Assembly (NCBI GenBank): GCA_023392285.1
Contig: JAEVZK010000080.1
Coordinates: 1-8,904 of the forward strand
Reading direction: 5' to 3'
Length of the DNA stretch: 8,904 nt
Origin: Armatimonadota bacterium
GTDB taxonomy: Bacteria; Armatimonadota; Fimbriimonadia; Fimbriimonadales; Fimbriimonadaceae
Position numbers and translations under genes: made by a program. A model generated the notes under the pieces. It did not search any database and was not told the DNA's origin. It saw only the letters and a program-made list of their open reading frames with translations. The first letter of the stretch is position 1; every line of letters begins with the position of its first letter. Shown one piece after another: positions 4,193 through 8,904 of this stretch.

Positions 4193-6178
4193 TTATCCTT
4201 CGGTGTCTTCGTACTTCGTTTTCAGGGCACTCACGACAGCCGGGTCGGCAAGAGTCGTCGTATCTCCTAAAGCCCGACCTTCCGCCACGTCCCTGAGCAG
4301 ACGTCGCATGATCTTGCCCGATCGCGTCTTGGGCAACTCGGCGGTGAAGATGATGTCATCCGGGCGAGCGATGGGCCCAATCTTCTGAGCAACATGCTTC
4401 TTGAGTTCATCCACGCTTGCTTCCGATCCAGATTTCAACGTGACGAATGCGGCGATCGCCTGTCCCTTCACATCGTGAGTCTTGCCAATGACTGCCGCTT
4501 CGGCAACGGCTGTGTGGTCGACGAGAGCGCTTTCAACTTCCATGGTGGAGATGTTGTGGCCGGCGACAAGCATGATGTCATCGACCCGACCCAGGAGCCA
4601 AAAATAACCATCTTGATCGACTTTCGCGCCATCTCCGGCGAAGTAGTTGCCAGGGAACTTGGACCAATAGACATCGCGGAATCGCGCCGGATCGCCGTAA
4701 ATGCCTCGTGCCATCGACGGCCAGGGCTGGGTGATCACGAGAAATCCTCCGACCTCCTTACCGGCGCTCCCGTCTCCTCCAAGGTAGCGAAGAGCCCCAT
4801 GAGACGGGGTGATATCTTCGCCCGCTTCATTGAAGATTGCGGCGCGAATGCCGGGAAATGGCTGAGTCGCTGAGCCCGGTTTGGTCGAGGTAATCCCCGG
4901 CAGTGGGGTGATCATAATGGCCCCGGTTTCGGTTTGCCAGTAGGTGTCCACAACCGGACAACGCTTGCCTCCGATCACATCGTGATACCAAATCCAAGCC
5001 TCCGGGTTGATTGGCTCTCCCACCGAACCCAGCAGGCGAAGCGACGAAAGATCGCACCGGTTCGGAAAGTCTGTGCCCCACTTCATAAACGCCCGGATCG
5101 CCGTCGGCGCCGTGTAGAGGATGGTGACGCGATGCTTTTCGATCAAGCGCCAGAATCGGTCTTTCTCAGGTGTATCTGGAGCTCCGCCGTAGATCACGCA
5201 CGTCGCGCCGGTCGCAAGCGGACCGTAAACGATGTAGCTGTGCCCGGTGACCCAACCGCAATCGGCCGTGCACCAGTAAATGTCGTCTTCCTTCAGGTCG
5301 AACACCCACTTGGATGTGGCCATCGTGCCGGTGAGATACCCGCCCGTCGTGTGGACGATTCCCTTCGGTTTCCCTGTCGAACCGCTGGTGTATAGGATGA
5401 AGAGTAGATCCTCGCTATCCATGGGCTCGCATGGGCATTCGTCGCTCTGCCTTGGCACCAATTCAGACCACCTCTTCCAGTCCTGGGGAGCCTCGAATTC
5501 TCCTCTGACTTGCTCCAGCATCAGGACGTGCTGAACGCTCGGGCAGCCGAGTTCGAGAGCTTTTTGAGTGATGAGCCCGAGAGGAATGACATTGCCCCTG
5601 CGGAAACAGCCGTCAGCGGTGACGATAATCTTCGCCTGAGCGTCATTTGTTCTCTCTTGGAGCGATTCAGCGCTAAAGCCGCCGAATACCACCGAATGAG
5701 CGGCACCAATCCGTGCACAGGCTAACATCACAATAGGCAGCTCGGCGGTCATGGGCATGTAAACCGAAACCCGATCCCCTTTGCGAACGCCCAACGCTTT
5801 CAAGGCATTGGCTACTCGGCTTACCTCTGCCTTGAGTTCCTTAAATGTGTACGTCCGGACATTCCCCGGCTCGTCTTCGCTGATCAGCGCGATCTTGTCA
5901 GCACGCTCTCCCTCAGCGTGTCGATCTACACAGTTGTAGCAGGCGTTTAGCTTGCCACCGACAAACCATTTGGTGTCGGGAGCGTTGAATTCGCACGTCG
6001 TCTCCCACTTTTCATACCAGTCGAGTTGTTCAGCCCAGCCTTCCCAGAAACGGATGGGATCGGCCGCAGCTTTGGCATAGATTTCCGGATCGTTGATGTT
6101 GGCCTGTTCGATGAATTCAGCCGATGGGGGAAACGAGCGGGTTTCAGAAAGAAGCGTGTTAATCGTCTGCGCTGACAT
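4193..6178 (-). CDS. acs: Acetyl-CoA synthetase (AMP-forming acetate--CoA ligase)
   Basis: A 661-residue cytoplasmic ANL-superfamily enzyme that turns acetate, ATP and CoA into acetyl-CoA via acetyl-AMP. Visible motifs are the phosphate loop YTSGSTGKPKG (263-273), the adenine/acyl motif YWQTETG (413-419), the hinge GRVDD (530-534) and the C-terminal PKTRSGKIMRR (616-626). K622 in the last motif is the catalytic lysine that is reversibly acetylated in the family. W414 corresponds to the Trp that restricts the acyl pocket to acetate. Length is normal for Acs (about 650). Oddities: a segment of roughly 16 extra residues at about 458-476, and Asn542 and Ala597 where well-studied Acs enzymes carry Arg. 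The gene points away from the hypothetical gene at 6235; AAGGA lies just before its ATG. No terminator is evident between it and the BlaI operon, whose own promoter follows. Confidence 0.96.
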   Translation of the reverse strand: MSAQTINTLLSETRSFPPSAEFIEQANINDPEIYAKAAADPIRFWEGWAEQLDWYEKWETTCEFNAPDTKWFVGGKLNACYNCVDRHAEGERADKIALISEDEPGNVRTYTFKELKAEVSRVANALKALGVRKGDRVSVYMPMTAELPIVMLACARIGAAHSVVFGGFSAESLQERTNDAQAKIIVTADGCFRRGNVIPLGLITQKALELGCPSVQHVLMLEQVRGEFEAPQDWKRWSELVPRQSDECPCEPMDSEDLLFILYTSGSTGKPKGIVHTTGGYLTGTMATSKWVFDLKEDDIYWCTADCGWVTGHSYIVYGPLATGATCVIYGGAPDTPEKDRFWRLIEKHRVTILYTAPTAIRAFMKWGTDFPNRCDLSSLRLLGSVGEPINPEAWIWYHDVIGGKRCPVVDTYWQTETGAIMITPLPGITSTKPGSATQPFPGIRAAIFNEAGEDITPSHGALRYLGGDGSAGKEVGGFLVITQPWPSMARGIYGDPARFRDVYWSKFPGNYFAGDGAKVDQDGYFWLLGRVDDIMLVAGHNISTMEVESALVDHTAVAEAAVIGKTHDVKGQAIAAFVTLKSGSEASVDELKKHVAQKIGPIARPDDIIFTAELPKTRSGKIMRRLLRDVAEGRALGDTTTLADPAVVSALKTKYEDTEG

Positions 6179-6222
6179 GGTCCTTCTTCGAGTCTACATC
6201 GGAAATCGCTCCCTGTTCATGC

Positions 6223-6228
6223 TACGAT
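6223..6228 (+). promoter_or_regulatory. Putative -10 box for a leaderless transcript
   Basis: TACGAT is followed 6 bases later by ATG 6235, and no Shine-Dalgarno motif precedes either ATG 6229 or 6235. This spacing would place the first transcribed base at the start codon. No good -35 hexamer is seen. The opposite strand also reads TATCGT here, which could serve acs. Confidence 0.35.
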
Positions 6229-6234
6229 ATGGCG

Positions 6235-6732
6235 ATGACGCTTCAAGTTACTCCTGCTCAGTTCGCAGAGACGGTGAAGCGAATGTTGAAGACGACCGAT
6301 GTTTTCGTCGCCCCCAATGAGGCAGGTTCGTTGATCACTGCTGCCGATCAGCAGGCCGATCTGGTAATTGTGGCGTTCGCACCCGAGGCTCCGGATCAAG
6401 TTAAGGATAGGCTCAAAGGCGACGGCTTTGCCGTCTTCGGCGGAAGCTGGACTTGTTCACCAGATCTGCAGCCGCTGGAGCGATCGACCGCCGCGTTCAT
6501 TGCGGCGGTAGCTTATCGCAGCGCCGAAGATCGCCCGGGATTGTGGGTGGATGCTTACCCATCCCTACCAAGCCAGATGACGGTGCTTCGAGCCATGTTC
6601 GATGAGTTCCGAGAGACGGGCGAGATGGAGCACATCACCTTCGAAGAATTCCTTCAGCTCAGCAGCCCAAACGTGGTGATCCTCAGTCCATCTGAAGTCA
6701 ATAGCTTCCTGCTCCAGAAGTCAGACTCCTGA
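6235..6732 (+). CDS. Hypothetical protein, first gene of the selB cluster
   Basis: I do not recognise this family. The product is 165 residues from ATG 6235 (167 from ATG 6229). It has no signal peptide or membrane helix and a single cysteine, and is acidic overall. The sequence suggests alternating helices and strands: a helix at about 6-18, strands near VFVAP, DLVIVAFA and FAVFGGSW, and a helix around ERSTAAFIAAVAYRS. The C-terminal third includes GLWVDAYPSLPSQ and a closing SPNVVILSPSEV. No catalytic motif is obvious. It lies 17 bases before the glycosylasparaginase gene on the same strand, in a packed cluster with selB, and diverges from acs. The start at 6235 is preferred because of the leaderless promoter geometry; this is not certain. 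Confidence 0.72.
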   Translation: MTLQVTPAQFAETVKRMLKTTDVFVAPNEAGSLITAADQQADLVIVAFAPEAPDQVKDRLKGDGFAVFGGSWTCSPDLQPLERSTAAFIAAVAYRSAEDRPGLWVDAYPSLPSQMTVLRAMFDEFRETGEMEHITFEEFLQLSSPNVVILSPSEVNSFLLQKSDS

Positions 6733-6735
6733 ATG

Positions 6736-6741
6736 TAAACT
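6736..6741 (+). promoter_or_regulatory. Putative internal -10 box before the glycosylasparaginase gene
   Basis: TAAACT lies 8 bases before ATG 6750, and no Shine-Dalgarno motif is visible in the 17-base gap. It may allow a second leaderless or near-leaderless transcript. Weak evidence, with no clear -35. Confidence 0.25.
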
Positions 6742-6749
6742 CTTCCCAG

Positions 6750-7637
6750 ATGACCACCTTTCTCGCTACGTGGCGTGAACCCGGCCAAACCGCCGTCGAA
6801 GAGGCTTGGAAAGCCCATGTTGCTGGCCGCGACCTGCTGGAGTCGATCGAGGACGGCCTAAGCGCCTGCGAACTGGATCCAAAATTTCTTGCAATCGGCC
6901 GTGGGGCGCTCCCAAACACCGACGGTGAGTTGGAACTCGATGCTTCGATGATGGATGGTGCAGACCTCTCGGCAGGAGCTGTCTGTGCCGTGCGAAACAT
7001 CGTGCCCGCAATCCGCCTTGCCCGTATCGTAAAGGACAAAACCCCCCACGTGATGATCGCCGGAGAGCAAGCACGGCGGCTCGCCATCGAGCACGGAATT
7101 GAACCACGATCTCTGATGACCGCGGAAAACTTGCGGCGCTACGAAGAGTGGCGGAAAGACCGCACGAGCTTTACATCTGAGTATGTGCACAGTGCGGACG
7201 AGGCTCATCACGGTGATACTGTGACGATGCTCGGCTGGGACGACACGGGCCACGTCGTCGCGGCGAGCTCCACCAGTGGACTTGAATGGAAAATGCCCGG
7301 GCGAGTAGGTGATTCTCCAATCGTCGGTGCAGGGATCTATGCAGACAATGAAGTCGGATGTGCCGGGGCTACCGGCTATGGCGAGGAGCTTTGGAAAGGT
7401 GTCGCGTCGTTCCGAACCGTGGAAAGGATGCGCGCCGGACTATCGCCCCAGGAGGCTGCAGAAGACACGATTCGCCAGATGTTGCGTCGGCAGCAGCATT
7501 CGACCGACCTGCCCTGCGTGGTCTTCTGCATGAACAACAAGGGTGAGTTTGGAGCGGCTACAACTCTGGGTGAGTTTCCGCTTTGGATTTGCAAGGACGG
7601 AGCATACGAACTCCGCATGTTTCAAGCGCTGAAATAA
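6750..7637 (+). CDS. Glycosylasparaginase / isoaspartyl-peptidase family Ntn hydrolase
   Basis: A 295-residue member of the N4-(beta-N-acetylglucosaminyl)-L-asparaginase family, which is made as a precursor and cleaves itself before a threonine that becomes the N-terminal nucleophile. Family landmarks are TW (7-8), GALPNTDGELELDASMMDG (52-70), the cleavage site D156|T157 in HHGDT, then STSG and GRVGDSPIVGAGIYADN (184-200), where Arg185 and Asp188 are the expected substrate-binding residues, and CAGATGYGEE (204-213). The predicted products are an alpha chain of 156 and a beta chain of 139 residues. The sequence around the nucleophile is unusual: G-D-T-V-T replaces the common H-D-T-I-G. No signal peptide is visible, so a cytoplasmic enzyme acting on beta-aspartyl or Asn-linked compounds is plausible; the exact substrate cannot be told. 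Its stop overlaps the selB start (TAATG). Confidence 0.9.
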   Translation: MTTFLATWREPGQTAVEEAWKAHVAGRDLLESIEDGLSACELDPKFLAIGRGALPNTDGELELDASMMDGADLSAGAVCAVRNIVPAIRLARIVKDKTPHVMIAGEQARRLAIEHGIEPRSLMTAENLRRYEEWRKDRTSFTSEYVHSADEAHHGDTVTMLGWDDTGHVVAASSTSGLEWKMPGRVGDSPIVGAGIYADNEVGCAGATGYGEELWKGVASFRTVERMRAGLSPQEAAEDTIRQMLRRQQHSTDLPCVVFCMNNKGEFGAATTLGEFPLWICKDGAYELRMFQALK

Positions 7638-8904
7638 TGGCCAAGCTTATCGGAACTGCCGGACACGTCGATCATGGGAAGACGACGTTAATTCGAGCGC
7701 TCACAGGAATCGATGCGGATCGGCTGCCGGACGAGAAGCGGCGCGGGCTGACCATCGACGTCGGCTTTGCATTCCTCGACCTGCCGCAAATCGGCCGAGT
7801 CTCCATCGTCGACGTTCCTGGACACGAGAAGTTTCTCTCGAACATGCTCGTCGGAGCGCTCGGAATCGATGTCGCCCTGCTTTGCGTTGCCGCCGACGAG
7901 TCGGTAAAGCCCCAGACCAAGGAACACCTTCAAATTTTGTCGGTCCTTCCCGTGGAACAGCTCATTGTCGTACTCACACGAGCCGATCTCGCAGATAAAG
8001 ACATGCGCGAATTGGCCGCTGCCGATGTGCGGGAACTGCTGGAGCCGACCCGATTCGCTCAGGCGAACATTATTCCAGTGTCCGCAGAGAGTGGCGAAAA
8101 CCTCTCTCTCCTCAAGCAAGAACTTGCCGCCGCTCTGAAACAGAGCAAAGGATCGACAACGGGCAAGGCCTGGTATCTGCCCATCGATCGAGTCTTTACC
8201 GTCAAAGGTCATGGAGCGGTGGTGACCGGCACCCTCGCGCAGGGAACGGTCAAAGTGGGAGATCGCGCGTATATCCAGCCTGGCAACCAGGAAGTGCGCA
8301 TACGCGCGATTCACTGGCACAACGAGCCCGTGGAAACCAGTGAAGCTGGACAACGTACTGCTTTGAACTTGAGCGGAGTTAAGGCTGAGGAACTCCATCG
8401 CGGGATGTCTATCGGAGCACCCGGCGTGCTGTTCCAGACCGATCAGTTCGACGCGGTCGCTATTTGGGTTGAACTGCCCAAGCATGGAACTCGGATCCGA
8501 GTTTCAATTGGCGCGGACGAGGCAATCGGACGCATCTTCCTGAATGACTTGGATCAATCGCTCATCCAGCTGCGGCTGGAAAAGAAGGTTGCGGCCGCCC
8601 TCGATCAGCCTATCATCGTTCGACGGTATAGCCCGCCTGACCTGATCTGCGGCGCGCGGGTGCTGGTGCCTCAGGCCAAGAGAAGGACGAAAGGCGAGCC
8701 ATTCGTCCGAGCATCAAAAGGCGGGGACGAGGCGGCGATCTTCGAACTTCTTCAGAATTCAGACGCCGCGGGATTGCCGACAGAGGAGATTTGCCGTGCG
8801 CTGGGCAAATCTCAGCAGACCTTGGGAACAGCCTTCGAAAAGCTGCTCAGGGAGGGCAAAGTGCGGGGATTTGCCGGGCTGTGGTTTAGCTTGAAAGGCT
8901 TTGA
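7637..8904 (+). CDS. selB: Selenocysteine-specific elongation factor SelB (N-terminal 422 residues, 3' end outside window)
   Basis: SelB is the EF-Tu-like GTPase that delivers Sec-tRNA(Sec) to UGA codons marked by a SECIS hairpin. The frame stays open from ATG 7637 to the last base. GTPase motifs: G1 GHVDHGKT (9-16), G2 RGLTIDVGFA (36-45), which is the SelB signature, G3 DVPGH (59-63), G4 TRAD (114-117, with Arg for the usual Lys) and G5 SAES (149-152). Beta-barrel domains II and III follow (about 178-345, with RVFTVKGHGAVVTGT at 185-199). From about 362 begins a winged helix of the RNA-binding domain IV (LPTEEICRALGKSQQTL, then LLREGKV). Full-length proteins have about 610-640 residues, so roughly 200 are missing downstream. 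The start overlaps the preceding stop by one base with no ribosome site of its own, suggesting translational coupling. No other sel gene is visible. Confidence 0.94.
   Translation, partial: MAKLIGTAGHVDHGKTTLIRALTGIDADRLPDEKRRGLTIDVGFAFLDLPQIGRVSIVDVPGHEKFLSNMLVGALGIDVALLCVAADESVKPQTKEHLQILSVLPVEQLIVVLTRADLADKDMRELAAADVRELLEPTRFAQANIIPVSAESGENLSLLKQELAAALKQSKGSTTGKAWYLPIDRVFTVKGHGAVVTGTLAQGTVKVGDRAYIQPGNQEVRIRAIHWHNEPVETSEAGQRTALNLSGVKAEELHRGMSIGAPGVLFQTDQFDAVAIWVELPKHGTRIRVSIGADEAIGRIFLNDLDQSLIQLRLEKKVAAALDQPIIVRRYSPPDLICGARVLVPQAKRRTKGEPFVRASKGGDEAAIFELLQNSDAAGLPTEEICRALGKSQQTLGTAFEKLLREGKVRGFAGLWFSLKGF

Noticed and set aside
4394..5395. Two open frames of 159 and 153 residues on the plus strand
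   Set aside because: Both are antisense to the well-supported acs gene and show no coherent protein features.
7688..8485. 265-residue open frame on the minus strand
   Set aside because: It lies wholly inside selB, whose GTPase motifs are unambiguous. The antisense translation has no recognisable domain and is best explained by codon bias.

Overview
The window looks like chromosomal DNA from a free-living, moderately GC-rich bacterium with a cell envelope that has an oxidising outer compartment. The best lineage guess is Armatimonadota (Fimbriimonas-like). It rests mainly on the style of the prepilin gene (Ala-FTLVE cleavage motif, 'xYAxDYDD' segment, 'FCxSDP' segment, ADxH C-terminus), which is also common in Planctomycetota and Verrucomicrobiota, so this is an inference. 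I see no insertion sequence, tRNA, CRISPR array, phage gene or sign of recent transfer. The region is densely coding and no gene-free stretch exceeds 300 bases.

Layout. (1) Positions 1-127, minus strand: the 5' part of the RNase P RNA gene (rnpB), cut by the window edge. (2) 128-295: a divergent intergenic region with a perfect 7-bp palindrome. (3) 296-1929, plus strand: a membrane protein with a VKOR-like core and a DsbA-like thioredoxin domain, overlapping by 4 bases a prepilin-like gene whose product has exactly two cysteines. (4) 1930-2030: a short convergent gap with a GC-rich hairpin. (5) 2031-4118, minus strand: a BlaI-type repressor, a sensor-less BlaR1-type M56 metallopeptidase and a secreted protein with two Spy/CpxP-like LTxxQ modules. 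The three genes overlap head to tail behind a 36-bp double BlaI-type operator that brackets a putative -10 box. (6) 4193-6178, minus strand: acetyl-CoA synthetase (acs). (7) 6235-8904, plus strand: an unrecognised 165-residue protein, a glycosylasparaginase-family Ntn hydrolase, and the first 422 residues of the selenocysteine elongation factor SelB, closely packed and running off the window.

How the genes may work together. The thiol oxidase and prepilin pair suggests disulfide formation in an exported pilin-like protein. The BlaI/M56/LTxxQ cassette has the layout of a self-contained envelope-sensing circuit: a repressor, a membrane protease that destroys it, and a periplasmic protein in place of the usual penicillin-binding sensor domain. 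This is the most system-like part of the window. acs provides acetate activation. SelB implies that the genome decodes UGA as selenocysteine, although no other sel gene, SECIS element or selenoprotein is visible here.
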